Positions 26,494-37,200 of a stretch of 42,117 nucleotides of DNA are shown in pieces. The stretch is from contig JAFGFK010000009.1 of the NCBI GenBank assembly GCA_016931135.1, forward strand, positions 1-42,117. The letters run 5' to 3'. Below the pieces are notes generated by a model. The model was given only the letters and a program-made list of their open reading frames with translations, did not search any database and was not told the origin of the DNA. Both the position numbers and the translations under genes were made by a program. The DNA is from Candidatus Sumerlaeota bacterium (GTDB lineage Bacteria; Sumerlaeota; Sumerlaeia; MWCT01). Numbering within the stretch: position 1 is the stretch's first letter; every line of letters starts with the position of its first letter.

Positions 26494-27468
26494 ATGAAGG
26501 ATGAAAGCGAGAAATATGAACCATTGGTGAGTATTGTCATTCCGGCGTATAATTGCGAGAAGTCTATCGCCAAGTGTCTGGATTCCCTTTTCAAGATTAA
26601 ATATCCCCATTATGAAATCATTATCGTCAACGATGGATCAACGGATTCAACCGGAGAAATATTGAAGCGATATGGGAGCATCCGCGTGATAACCATCGAA
26701 AATTCAGGACCCTCCAAAGCGAGAAATATCGGAACCAGGGAAGCAAAAGGTGATTTTATCGCCTATACGGATTCCGATTGTATTGTGTCTCCGGAGTGGC
26801 TTGATGAACTATACAAGGGTTTTCAGGATGAACGGACAGCAGGCGTTGGCGGCGATCAGCAAAGCCCGGAGGATGAAACGTTTTTTGGGAAAAACATCCA
26901 GGATTTCATGAAGGCAGTGGGGTTTGTCAGCGATTACATGAAAACCGGCGATAAACTCATCAAGACAAGACACAATCCCACATGTAATGTCATGTACCGA
27001 AAGAAAGTTCTGCTGGATGCCGGTTTGTTCGATGAAAAACTCTGGCCTGGGGAAGACGTGGATATTGATTTGAAGATCACTCGTTCGGGTTACGATCTTT
27101 ATTTCAATCCCAGATCTGTCGTTTATCACTACCGCCCTCAGACTTCCCACGCTTTTTCCCGGATGATGAGGCGCTATGGTTGGGCGCAAGGGTATCTCGT
27201 AAAAAAATATGGACTATTTCGATTCATACATTATGTACCTTTGATACTCATAACGAGTATTGTCAGCATTCTGGCAACCTGCGCCCTGGGAAAGACCGGT
27301 CTCGCCTTTATCGCTGTATTTCTTTGCATGGTTTACCCATTTATCTTATTCATGATCAGAACGAGGAACTGCGCCAGGGCGTTATCCTATTATGATTTGT
27401 TTTTTCGTCTTCTCTGGAACTGGAATATCGGATTTTTCAAAGGATTGATACGAAGGTCTAAAACGTGA
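26494..27468 (+). CDS. Family 2 glycosyltransferase
   Basis: VSIVIPAYNCEKSIAKCLDSLF...IIVNDGSTDSTGEIL...AYTDSDCIVSPEWL. Confidence 0.92.
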   Translation: MKDESEKYEPLVSIVIPAYNCEKSIAKCLDSLFKIKYPHYEIIIVNDGSTDSTGEILKRYGSIRVITIENSGPSKARNIGTREAKGDFIAYTDSDCIVSPEWLDELYKGFQDERTAGVGGDQQSPEDETFFGKNIQDFMKAVGFVSDYMKTGDKLIKTRHNPTCNVMYRKKVLLDAGLFDEKLWPGEDVDIDLKITRSGYDLYFNPRSVVYHYRPQTSHAFSRMMRRYGWAQGYLVKKYGLFRFIHYVPLILITSIVSILATCALGKTGLAFIAVFLCMVYPFILFMIRTRNCARALSYYDLFFRLLWNWNIGFFKGLIRRSKT

Positions 27469-28568
27469 ATGAAAAAAAGAACATCCTGGAGGTTTACTAC
27501 GAACCTTCCTTCAGCGGGATCACGCGGCATGTGGGGCAGATTGTTGAACATTTAAAGGGAAATCCGGGTTTGTCCTTCCATATTCTATGCTCCACCAATG
27601 ATGAGAGAATTCCGGAATACTACAAAAAACTCGGAGTACCGGTTGAAACTGTTTCCGGGGCTAAGTATTTCAGCTTCAAAGGGATGTGGAAGGCGTTCCG
27701 GATTGTGAAAAAACGCAAAATATCTCATGTTCACATTCATAACCTGCAATCCATATTCTGGGCGAATTCATCCCGGATTATCCTTCCCGGAGTCAAGTTC
27801 TACTTTACCCCTCATATCATCAACTTTGAAAATCAATTGGTTGATTCTCTCTTTTATTTTATCTGGCGGTATTTTTCCGTTTTTACGGATAAAGTCATTG
27901 CGCTTTCCGGCATACAGAAAATATACCTGGTGGCAAAAGGGATCAAATCCGAGGAGGATATACCTGTCATCCCCAACTCCATCACTCCCATCGATGAAAC
28001 GATCCTTACCGAGAAATACAAAGAAGAAAATCCTCTGGATATTTCCAGCCCCTCCATTGTGAGCGTGATCCGGCTGGTTCGGCAGAAACAGCCTTTCAAG
28101 ATTATAGATATCGCCCGGGAGATATGCCGCCATTTTCCCGATGCCACGTTTTATATCGTTGGCGATGGTCCTCTTTATGAAAAACTGCAAAGAAGAATCC
28201 TGGAAGAAGGATTGGAAAGACGCGTGATTGTAACCGGCTTCCGAAGGGACGCCTTGAGAATATTACATTGCGCAGATATCGTTCTTTCCACCTCAAAGTG
28301 GGAAGGGCTTCCCTACACCCTTCTGGAAGCGATGTATCTTGGGAAACCGATTATAGCAAGCGACATTGACGGGCATCGCCCCCTGATCAAGAACGGGCAG
28401 ATCGGTTATCTCGCAACATCGAGCGAAGATTATATTCAGAAAATATCCCATCTCCTGGAAAATCGTGAATTGAGGAAAGAGATGGGCGGCGCGGGAAGGA
28501 AATATTTCGACCGGTATTTTTCCTTTGACCTTTTCCTGAACAACATAAGGGATCTGTATAAAATATAG
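27465..28568 (+). CDS. Family 4 glycosyltransferase
   Basis: YEPSFSGITRHVGQIVEHL...FYIVGDGPLYEKLQRRILEEGL...STSKWEGLPYTLLEAMYLGKPIIASDIDGH. Confidence 0.92.
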   Translation: MNEKKNILEVYYEPSFSGITRHVGQIVEHLKGNPGLSFHILCSTNDERIPEYYKKLGVPVETVSGAKYFSFKGMWKAFRIVKKRKISHVHIHNLQSIFWANSSRIILPGVKFYFTPHIINFENQLVDSLFYFIWRYFSVFTDKVIALSGIQKIYLVAKGIKSEEDIPVIPNSITPIDETILTEKYKEENPLDISSPSIVSVIRLVRQKQPFKIIDIAREICRHFPDATFYIVGDGPLYEKLQRRILEEGLERRVIVTGFRRDALRILHCADIVLSTSKWEGLPYTLLEAMYLGKPIIASDIDGHRPLIKNGQIGYLATSSEDYIQKISHLLENRELRKEMGGAGRKYFDRYFSFDLFLNNIRDLYKI

Positions 28569-28596
28569 AAAGGTTCAAAGGGAAAGATAAATCAAT

Positions 28597-29571
28597 ATGA
28601 CAATTAAAGAAAAGGTCTCCATTATCACTCCTGTTTACAATTGTGAGAAATACATTGAAGAAACCATACGCTCGGTTCAGGAACAAACCTTTGTCAATTG
28701 GGAGTGGATCATCTGTGATGATGGCAGTACGGACAAAACCATTGACATTATCAGGGAGCGTATTCGATCCGACAAACGTATAAGGCTGATCTCACAAGAG
28801 CATTCAGGATTGCCGGCAAAGGGCAGAAATGGGGCGTTATCCTTGCGATCGGGAGATTTCATCGCCTTTCTCGACAGCGATGACAAGTGGCATCCGGAAA
28901 AACTCGCTATCCAGACGCAATATCTCAAGGAGCATCCAGGATGTCATGCGGTGAACGCCTTGTATGAACTGATCGGCGATCCTGAAACTGTAAAATTCCA
29001 TTCCGGCATTCAGGAACAATCATACCACGAAAAAGCCGATTTTGACGCGATGTTTTTAAAATGCCTCGTGCACATCTCATCGCTCATGATCAGAAACTCC
29101 TTGATAAATGAGGTCGGCATATTCGATGAAGATCCAGGGCTTCGCGGAGTTGAGGATTATGATTATCTTCTTCGTTTAACATATCGGCGACCGATTCATC
29201 AAATCTCAAGAACGCTTTCCTGTTACAGGATAGCCATGGGCACAGTTTTGCACGATAAAGAATACAACCGTTTTGAAAAAGAAATGAGACTCCTGGAAAA
29301 GATGGTGACATCCGGTTATGAAAGGGATAATCGTCGCATCCGGAAAAGAAAAGCCGCGATTTATTACAACAGGGGAATAAACGCCCTGTATCTTTACGGG
29401 GGGGCGTTTCGAAAGGATTTCATGCAATCCTTTATTTTAGATAAGACCGATCCAAAGATATTGATCACGCTTTGCTCATCCTGGCTTCCCGCATCGCTTC
29501 TGCGTAAATGGCTGAAACTCCTTCTTTCCATGAAAAAGAAAATCAAGACAAGGACATCAAGCAAGGGTTAA
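28597..29571 (+). CDS. Family 2 glycosyltransferase
   Basis: VSIITPVYNCEKYIEETIRSVQEQTFVNWEWIICDDGSTDKT...FIAFLDSDDKWHPEKL. Confidence 0.92.
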   Translation: MTIKEKVSIITPVYNCEKYIEETIRSVQEQTFVNWEWIICDDGSTDKTIDIIRERIRSDKRIRLISQEHSGLPAKGRNGALSLRSGDFIAFLDSDDKWHPEKLAIQTQYLKEHPGCHAVNALYELIGDPETVKFHSGIQEQSYHEKADFDAMFLKCLVHISSLMIRNSLINEVGIFDEDPGLRGVEDYDYLLRLTYRRPIHQISRTLSCYRIAMGTVLHDKEYNRFEKEMRLLEKMVTSGYERDNRRIRKRKAAIYYNRGINALYLYGGAFRKDFMQSFILDKTDPKILITLCSSWLPASLLRKWLKLLLSMKKKIKTRTSSKG

Positions 29572-31670
29572 TCAATCCGGTATAAATACATGCTTCCCGC
29601 CTTTTTCAGGAGACAAAGATTTTCTTGCGCCATAGTCAGAAAAAACTCGAGTTCCTTGTTTCCCAATTGGCGCAGTTTTTGATTTTCCGATCCTTTTTTA
29701 TATCCGGAACCGAACCATTTTCCCGGCAGGTTCAGATCGGCCAGGATGTGAGTATATCCCATTTTTTTCAGTTCAATAGAGGCTTCTTTCGGATTTTCAA
29801 ATTTCAGCATGGCAAGGGCAAAGATGTTTCCGGATGCGTCCTCCTGATAATCCCGCCTTATATAATACCCGCGTTTTTCCCATAAGAGAAGAATCCTGGA
29901 TTCCTGGGGGAGGTTTTCATTGATATAATCGATTACAGGCTGGATTCCTGCGGGATTGGCGCGGGAAAGATAGGAAGATTTCGTCTCGAAGCCCATCAGA
30001 TAATACAGGGGATTGATCGAAGCGAATATCAGAATCTGAGACGCCAGGGTAATTAGGAGCATGATCAGGATGATCCCCTTTAAAGCCTTCATGGCATATG
30101 CCATCAGGATATGATCTATGAGTTCCAGGCGATGGATGACATAAGCCAGCAGAATAGTCATGAGAAGAAGAACCGGAGTCAAATATCGCGTAATGGGCTG
30201 CATGACATGCCACTGGCAATAGACAATCAGCGCGTAAAACAAAAGCGTTTTCACATGTTCCGGTTTTTTACGGAAGAAAAATATAAATGGGAAAAACATC
30301 AAATAAAACGGCGCCGCCAGAGTATCGAAAACCTGCATGGGCCAATCCCCATAAATTGTGGCGTTATAAGGAATAAGGAGGAAATCGAGGAACGAGGAAC
30401 GGGGATACGCCCCTTTATAGAGAAGGGCGTTTCTTTCCCGCAATTGCGCGATGGGAGATTTTGCATCTGTGGCATTTCCAGTTTGCGTCTTGATTCCTGC
30501 AGCAAGGCGCAGGTGGTTGGAAATCCGATACGGGGCGAACGGCATTCCGTATAACAGGGTATTTTTGATCATCCAGGGGGAAAAGACGGCAAGAGCCACG
30601 GCTCCATAGATGAACAGACTTGAAATCCATGCCTTCCATTTATTTTTCCATTCCCCAATCCCATAGAAGAAAAATACGCCGATGATTCCCATTATGCCGA
30701 AAAGGGTTGTATATTTGACGCCCAGGCTGAATCCCGCGCAAACCGCGGAGAAATAAAAGTAATAATTTCTCCGGAGATTTTTTTCGGAACGGGAGCAGCC
30801 ATCCCTCCAGATCAAGAGGGAGAAAATCATGACGCCTTCAAAAAAAGCCAAACCAAGATCGACGTTGGCGCGGGAGCTGATATAATATACAAGCCAGCTG
30901 CAATAAAAAAAGGCGCAGGGAAGAAGCGCATTGAACGTAAAAAACTTTTTTACAAAAGCCCAGATCAAAGCCAGGCACAATACGCCAAAATAAAAATTGA
31001 TCAGTTTTGCCAGAATATCGCTGTGCAACAGCATGGCGAAAGCATAAAGCATCTCGACATTCTGGGGAAATTTAGCCTGCTCCCCCATGTTTTCGATGAT
31101 AACGAATCCATGATTCCGGATATAGGTTTGCGGGACATTCAGATGATATTGCTGTTCATCGAGCCCGCTGGGCGGCGCCAGGGCGAAAAGAAGATTCATC
31201 AGGATAAATAAAACAAGGATAAAGACAAGCGTGACATCAAAGAGGGAGGATAATGAGGGTATCCTTATCTTGAGCGACTTGATTGCCCGGATCAAATCCT
31301 TGTAACTTAAAATGCCCAATAATATCAGGAGAAATATCACAGCGGGCTTTGTCAGAAGGTGAATAAACGCCAGAATGGCGGTACCGAAGGCGAAAATCAT
31401 AAATCCCATCGCTGAGGAAACAAGAAAAGACGCCATAGGCTCCATCTCGATACGGGACAAGAACCGGATCAGGGTTCTCCCCAGGCTATAAGCCAGCAAT
31501 GCCAGAAAGAAAAGGATCAGGAGGGGAAGAATTGTAGAATCCAGAAGATTGAAAGCCTTCGCATAGGTTTTATGATTGTTGACATATTGAAAAAATATAA
31601 AAACAACCCATACGAGCGCAAATAAACCGGGGAGATTTTTGATTCCATGAGTTTTCATATTCACTTCCAA
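29568..31670 (-). CDS. Polytopic membrane glycosyltransferase-like protein (700 aa), resembling the protein at 5751-7814
   Basis: LAPPSGLDEQQYHLNVPQTYIRNHGF...FPQNVEMLYAFAMLLHSDILAKLINFYFG; many TM helices. Convergent with, and overlapping, the 28597 gene. Confidence 0.68.
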   Translation of the reverse strand: MEVNMKTHGIKNLPGLFALVWVVFIFFQYVNNHKTYAKAFNLLDSTILPLLILFFLALLAYSLGRTLIRFLSRIEMEPMASFLVSSAMGFMIFAFGTAILAFIHLLTKPAVIFLLILLGILSYKDLIRAIKSLKIRIPSLSSLFDVTLVFILVLFILMNLLFALAPPSGLDEQQYHLNVPQTYIRNHGFVIIENMGEQAKFPQNVEMLYAFAMLLHSDILAKLINFYFGVLCLALIWAFVKKFFTFNALLPCAFFYCSWLVYYISSRANVDLGLAFFEGVMIFSLLIWRDGCSRSEKNLRRNYYFYFSAVCAGFSLGVKYTTLFGIMGIIGVFFFYGIGEWKNKWKAWISSLFIYGAVALAVFSPWMIKNTLLYGMPFAPYRISNHLRLAAGIKTQTGNATDAKSPIAQLRERNALLYKGAYPRSSFLDFLLIPYNATIYGDWPMQVFDTLAAPFYLMFFPFIFFFRKKPEHVKTLLFYALIVYCQWHVMQPITRYLTPVLLLMTILLAYVIHRLELIDHILMAYAMKALKGIILIMLLITLASQILIFASINPLYYLMGFETKSSYLSRANPAGIQPVIDYINENLPQESRILLLWEKRGYYIRRDYQEDASGNIFALAMLKFENPKEASIELKKMGYTHILADLNLPGKWFGSGYKKGSENQKLRQLGNKELEFFLTMAQENLCLLKKAGSMYLYRID

Positions 31671-31758
31671 CTTCCGTGAATCAAAATAATTTCATAAAGA
31701 TATGTCAAGAAAACATATATTTTTTTGACTTTGTGATCAATTGAATATATCAAATAGA

Positions 31759-33291
31759 TTATTGGGGAATCGCCTTCATTATCTTTTGCTCTTCCACAGG
31801 GTATTCCAGAGTTCGTCGCTTGAATAAATATAACCGACCTTTTCGATCCACCAATTCATATTTCTTTTCCAGCAGTAAAGACAAATCCCGATGCGTCCTG
31901 AAAACATTCAGATCGGGCGAAGGGGCGTAATACAAGAGATAATCGAATGGAAACACGCGCATAAAGCCGGGGCTAAGATAGCAGATCACCTTGCGGCGGG
32001 CAAAATATTTCGCCAGATGGCCGGAAACAGCCAACGAGGCGTCCCGTGGCGCCAAACCCTCCATATTTTTTGCGGCTTCAAGTTCAAGAGGCGTTACATA
32101 ATGCAACGCCTCATCCTTGTTTCTCTCCCCTTTTAAAACATATACATAAACCTCGCTTGGAAAGATCATGAAAAGGCAAAGCAGAAATATGATGGCAGTT
32201 ACAAGGCGTATAGAACGTTTGCCGTAAATTCCCCTTTTTTCAAAGAGCCCGGTAAGACGCGGAACAGCCTTCAGCAAGGCGTAATATATGAATGGAATCA
32301 TGGGAACCGTATAGTGTTTCAATAAGCTGGCGCCAAAGAGACGACTGCTCAGGAGATTCTCCCCCAGCTGGGGCAATATAGGGATCAGCGTCAAGGGTTG
32401 GAAAAGAGGCAGGAACAACAAGGGGATCACGAGCTGCAAAAGGTAAAAGACCTTTTCCTTTTGAAGCGCAAATCCAAGGAAAAATCCGGGATTCCGGAAA
32501 AAGTTTTGAATTATCTCAGGGAAGGAATGCCCGATTTCTTTGGGAAAACGGTACTGAATCATGCTGGAAGAAACCGGCGCGCCACGCAGGAGCGGCATGA
32601 TGATGAAAAAACTCCAGATCATCCATGCAAAAGATACAAGGACAAGATGGCGCCCTGTTTTCCGCATTTGAGATCGGAATAATAAAGATATGCCCCAGAA
32701 TAAAAACATCAGGGAAAACGTTTCCCTCCATACCAGAGAAAAGATAACAAAAACCCAGAAAAGGCGTTTATTTCCCGATTCCAGCGCCAGAAAAGTCGCA
32801 AACAAGAATGGCAAGACAAAGGGCGTTTCATGAAAACCGGAAAAGGCTGCTCCCAGCGTGGGAGCATAACACCAATAGCAAAGCGTCACCAGGAAAGAAG
32901 ATGCCTCATCCTTGAGAATTCTGAGGGATAGAAGGAATAAGGGAATGCCGGCAAGGGCAATCGCCAAACTTTGAAGGAAAAGAAGGGTATGAGGCTTGGG
33001 AAAAAGGGCGTAAAAAGGCACAAGCAGAAACAGCCCCGGAGAAAAATGCACACCCAGGTGATTCCCGAATTCATAAAAGTTCCAGAAAATATGCCCATGA
33101 AGCGTATTCCAGAAGGAATTCTCAAAAATGAAAAGATCGTGGAAATTATATCCCTTTTTATAACGGAGAAAATTGACTGTTACGAGAAACAGGAGATAAA
33201 GAATGGAACAAACGCATATAGCGTTAAACCAGGGGGAGCGTCTTTTGCCGTGAAAATACGCATCCTTTTCTTCTTTTCTAACCAAAACCAT
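31759..33291 (-). CDS. DUF2079 family membrane protein
   Basis: NFHDLFIFENSFWNTLHGHIFWNFYEFGNHLGVHFSPGLFLLVPFYALFPKPHTLLFLQSLAIALAGIPLF. Confidence 0.8.
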   Translation of the reverse strand: MVLVRKEEKDAYFHGKRRSPWFNAICVCSILYLLFLVTVNFLRYKKGYNFHDLFIFENSFWNTLHGHIFWNFYEFGNHLGVHFSPGLFLLVPFYALFPKPHTLLFLQSLAIALAGIPLFLLSLRILKDEASSFLVTLCYWCYAPTLGAAFSGFHETPFVLPFLFATFLALESGNKRLFWVFVIFSLVWRETFSLMFLFWGISLLFRSQMRKTGRHLVLVSFAWMIWSFFIIMPLLRGAPVSSSMIQYRFPKEIGHSFPEIIQNFFRNPGFFLGFALQKEKVFYLLQLVIPLLFLPLFQPLTLIPILPQLGENLLSSRLFGASLLKHYTVPMIPFIYYALLKAVPRLTGLFEKRGIYGKRSIRLVTAIIFLLCLFMIFPSEVYVYVLKGERNKDEALHYVTPLELEAAKNMEGLAPRDASLAVSGHLAKYFARRKVICYLSPGFMRVFPFDYLLYYAPSPDLNVFRTHRDLSLLLEKKYELVDRKGRLYLFKRRTLEYPVEEQKIMKAIPQ

Positions 33292-33398
33292 AATAAAACT
33301 ATACTAAAAACCTTTCATGATTCAAGTCAAGAAGGAGAATTATGTTGATCTATCGGGAAAAGTCCTGATAATCCATGAAATAAATGAGGAACGGAAAT

Positions 33399-34052
33399 AT
33401 GAGAATAAGATTTGTCCTTCCATTTTTGATCTTGATCAGTATAATCCTGAACCAACCGGCATTATGCCAAAGCCCGGAAAATCTTCTGAAAAACGGGGAT
33501 TTCGAATCAGGAGAAATCTTCCCCGAGGCATGGGAAAGACCTGATCGTTTGACCGTATTTCTCGTGAAAGAGCCCTCCCCTTCCAACCCGGAAAACAAAT
33601 GCCTTAAAATGGATACGGATGTATATATGACGGATTGGGAAAAACGAAAGAAAGAGATGGAAAAGAACCTGGATACCCTGCCATGGACAAAAACGCCTAC
33701 AAAGGGGAAAAAATACAATACAATCGGGGGAAATAACGGGGTGTCCCTATACAGCGATCCCATACCAGTTGAAACAGGAACCACCTACACCCTCAGCCTC
33801 GATGTCAAATCGCACCAGACTTCCGGAACTCCGAAAATATTTGTGAAAGGTTACACCCTTCACAAAGGGAGAATGAGAGAGATTTATAAAACATATTTGA
33901 ATTGCAGATTCAAGGGAACGGATTGGCAACATTTCGAGCAGAACTTTCATCCTACCTCCAGAACGCCAAGGGTTACAGAGATGCGCGTAATGATCTTTTC
34001 CTACTGGCCCCCCGGGGAATACCGGTTCGATAATATACAGGTCTTTAAATGA
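33399..34052 (+). CDS. Secreted protein with a carbohydrate-binding-like (CBM4/9-type) fold
   Basis: Signal peptide MRIRFVLPFLILISIILNQPALCQ; NLLKNGDFESGEIFPEAWE...YTLSLDVKS...RFDNIQVF. Confidence 0.65.
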   Translation: MRIRFVLPFLILISIILNQPALCQSPENLLKNGDFESGEIFPEAWERPDRLTVFLVKEPSPSNPENKCLKMDTDVYMTDWEKRKKEMEKNLDTLPWTKTPTKGKKYNTIGGNNGVSLYSDPIPVETGTTYTLSLDVKSHQTSGTPKIFVKGYTLHKGRMREIYKTYLNCRFKGTDWQHFEQNFHPTSRTPRVTEMRVMIFSYWPPGEYRFDNIQVFK

Positions 34053-34204
34053 TTCCAATTGAAATTTACCTTTGATTATAACTGTCTCTTGCGTGATTTT
34101 TTTTGAAATACTTGTTTGACAATTGATTTTGATTTGCTATCCATAATATGTCCTATTTGATGGGATTTGCTTGATTTTCCGCAAAATAAATTGGAGGAGT
34201 GAAC

Positions 34205-37200
34205 ATGAACCGAAAAAAATTTGCCGTAAGCATGCATTTCTTCCTCTTTGCCTTTTCTCTCATGATAATATTCAACCCGGCTCGGATCGACGCGGGCTCA
34301 GTCATTGTGTATGTGGATATCAATTCCCCGGCGGGAGCGCCAACTGGATCTTCCTGGGATATGGCTTACAAGAGCATTCAGATCGCTATCATGAATTCGA
34401 GTATCGGGCAGGAAATATGGGTGGCGAACGGCGTTTATCACGAACGGATTTCCCTGGGCGCATCGGATAAACTGTACGGGGGATTCGAGGGATACGGCGG
34501 TCTCGAAGAAACCCAGAGAACCCAGAGAGACTGGACAAAAAACATCTCTATCATAAACGGGACTCTGTTCAATGGAGTGGGATTATCGAAAGAAATCAAG
34601 GGCGTTGCCAATCTTCACACTGTAACCATGGATGGATCGACAACATGCGCCCTGGATGGTTTTACCATAACAGGTGGAGCAGCGGGTAGTGAGCCTCCCA
34701 ACAACATGGGGGGAGGAATCTATTGCAACGGCATAAATAACGCCAACACGATTGCCAATTGCGTCATTGAAAACAATTTTTCAGAATACGGAGGCGGGAT
34801 GGCGTTTATCAACGCATCTCCGGTAGTAACCAATTGCGTCATTTCAGAAAATGAAGCCGGATCCGAAGGCGGCGGAATATATATTTATGATAATTCCAGC
34901 CCGGTTTTCTGGAATTGCAGCATCGGGAACAATATATGCGATTTTACAGGGGGAGGCGTTTATGCGGAGTCATCCTCAACCACATTCACCAATTGCCTGA
35001 TCTTCAATAATGAGGCATACGACAGTTGTGGAGCAGGATTTTTCTGGATGGGCTCCTGTCTAGGTTTGATCAATTGCTCTATTAGCGGAAATTCATCGCC
35101 TGACTTCGGTGGCTTATATACGGATTCAATCGACCAATTGAATATAGTCAACGCCATTTTCCATCAAAATAACGATATTGCCCTTACATCTTATTTTTCT
35201 AATCTGATCCTGTCCAATTGCCTGTTTTACGGAAATCCCAATAGCGCCATATACCACCAAATCTATGGATTCTATGATGATGAGGAGGTCGATAACTTCA
35301 ACGCCGATATCCCCGGCGCCCAGGATAATATAACAGGCGATCCCCAGTTTGTGGATTGGGAAGGCGGTGATCTCCGAATCATGTCTTGTTCCGCAGCGGT
35401 AGATCAAGGGACATGGATCGGCGCGCCCGCCAAGGATATCGACGGCATGAATCGTCCCAAAGACATCCCTGGAATCGGGGCTGATGGAACGCACACGGAA
35501 TACGATATCGGCGCCTATGAGGTTCAAGACATGCTTCGCCTGGATGTCTATCCTCCGGTATTGAAATTAAACCAAGCCATCAACCAGGGCGCTATTATCA
35601 AACCTGTGATCCTTGCCAATATCGGAATCGGGTCCATCGAGTTTACAACCATTACCCTCTCCGGTTCGCTCGATTTCTCCTTTGCCGATCTTCCCGATAT
35701 GGATAGCCTTCCTGTTTGTTCCAGGCGTGAAGCGTTCATTTCCTTCGATCCCTCGAGCATAGGATTGATCACAGGAACGCTTACTGTGGAAAGCAACGAT
35801 TTGATCAATCCCGAAACCAAGGTATCCCTCGAGGGAAATGGAACCAACGAACGCCCTCTCGCCGGGCAGTATCATACGGGAGGAGCCCTTGATTTTCAGG
35901 ATATAAACGATCGGGTGATCATACCGGATTTCAATAATTTCCCAATCGGAGCCATGACCGTTGAGTTTTGGATGAGGAGTTCCTCCTCCAATGCCGGCAT
36001 CTTATCCTACGCTGCGGAATCCCCGGGATCGCCTAATGAATTTTATATTTTCGACCAATCGAGTCTCGTTATTGCGATAGGCAACGCCGCCGTTGACACG
36101 GATGTTGCGGTCAATGATGACAAGTGGCATCATATCGCCGTAACCTGGGATAGTAATCTGGGAGATCTCAGGCTTTATGTAGATTATGACATGGCTTATA
36201 AAGGAACGCTTAGACCGGGTTATGCTATACAGGGAAACGGGACCCTGGCGTTTGCCGAGGAACAGGATGCGGTGGGAGGCGGTTTCGATCCGAACCAGGC
36301 TTATATCGGATGGCTGGATGAGGTTCGAATCTGGAATAATGTTCGAATCATAGACCATATATTCGGTTTCATGCATGAGGAACTCTATGGGAATGAGACA
36401 AACCTCGTTGGTTACTGGAAATTCAACAATGTCAGAAACTCCCATGTAGAAGACAGCTCGGGTGATGGGAATCACGGAACAATACAGGGCAGCCCCCACT
36501 GGTTGACGCCCTCCCCGGCTGATATTGTCAACAAGAACGCCACAGTGGGAGCGAATATTGACAGGGATACGGTATTCACCCTTTCCGGCTTCGATCTTGA
36601 TGGGGACATTCTGACAGCGTCGCTGACCCTGCTTCCCTTTACAGGTCAATTATACCAGTATGACAATGGATCTCGCGGAACAGCCATTAATTCTGTTCCC
36701 ACAGTAGTATCTGATTCTCAAAACCGGGTGATTTACGCGCCCCCTGCGCCCGGAAAGATGAAAACCGCAGTCAATAATCTGCAATATAAAGTAAACGATG
36801 GATTCCAGGAATCCATCAATGCAGCCAACCTGAATTGGGAATTTTCCGATCGGGAGATCGAGGTAAGCGGCGGCGCCCATAATTTCGGTTTGGGACTAAT
36901 CGGAGAACCTCCCGATCACACGCACCTGATCACCATCACGAACGACGGAACAACTACGCTGACTTTTTACGGAAACGAAGTGGAACTGATTGGAGCCAAT
37001 CCGGAGGACTTCATCATTTCGAGCGATACGGAAGAATCGGCGCTTGCATCAGGGCAAAGCCGCGAAGTCGAGATATCCTTCGCTCCCCAAACCAAAGGAA
37101 TGAAAACGTCAAAACTGCATATCTCGAGCGATGATCTGGATGAACCGGTCGTTGAAATCGGATTACTGGGTTTCGGCGATACGCGCCCTCTTGCGGGCAA

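Noticed and set aside
36323-36340. GGTTCGAATCTGG, resembling a tRNA T-arm
   Set aside because: Inside the LamG coding sequence (DEVRIWN) with no acceptor stem or anticodon arm around it.
36002-36649. 215-aa minus-strand ORF (and 37397-37990) opposite the LamG protein
   Set aside because: Antisense to a strongly supported plus-strand coding sequence; both fall opposite the duplicated module and look similar only because that module is duplicated.
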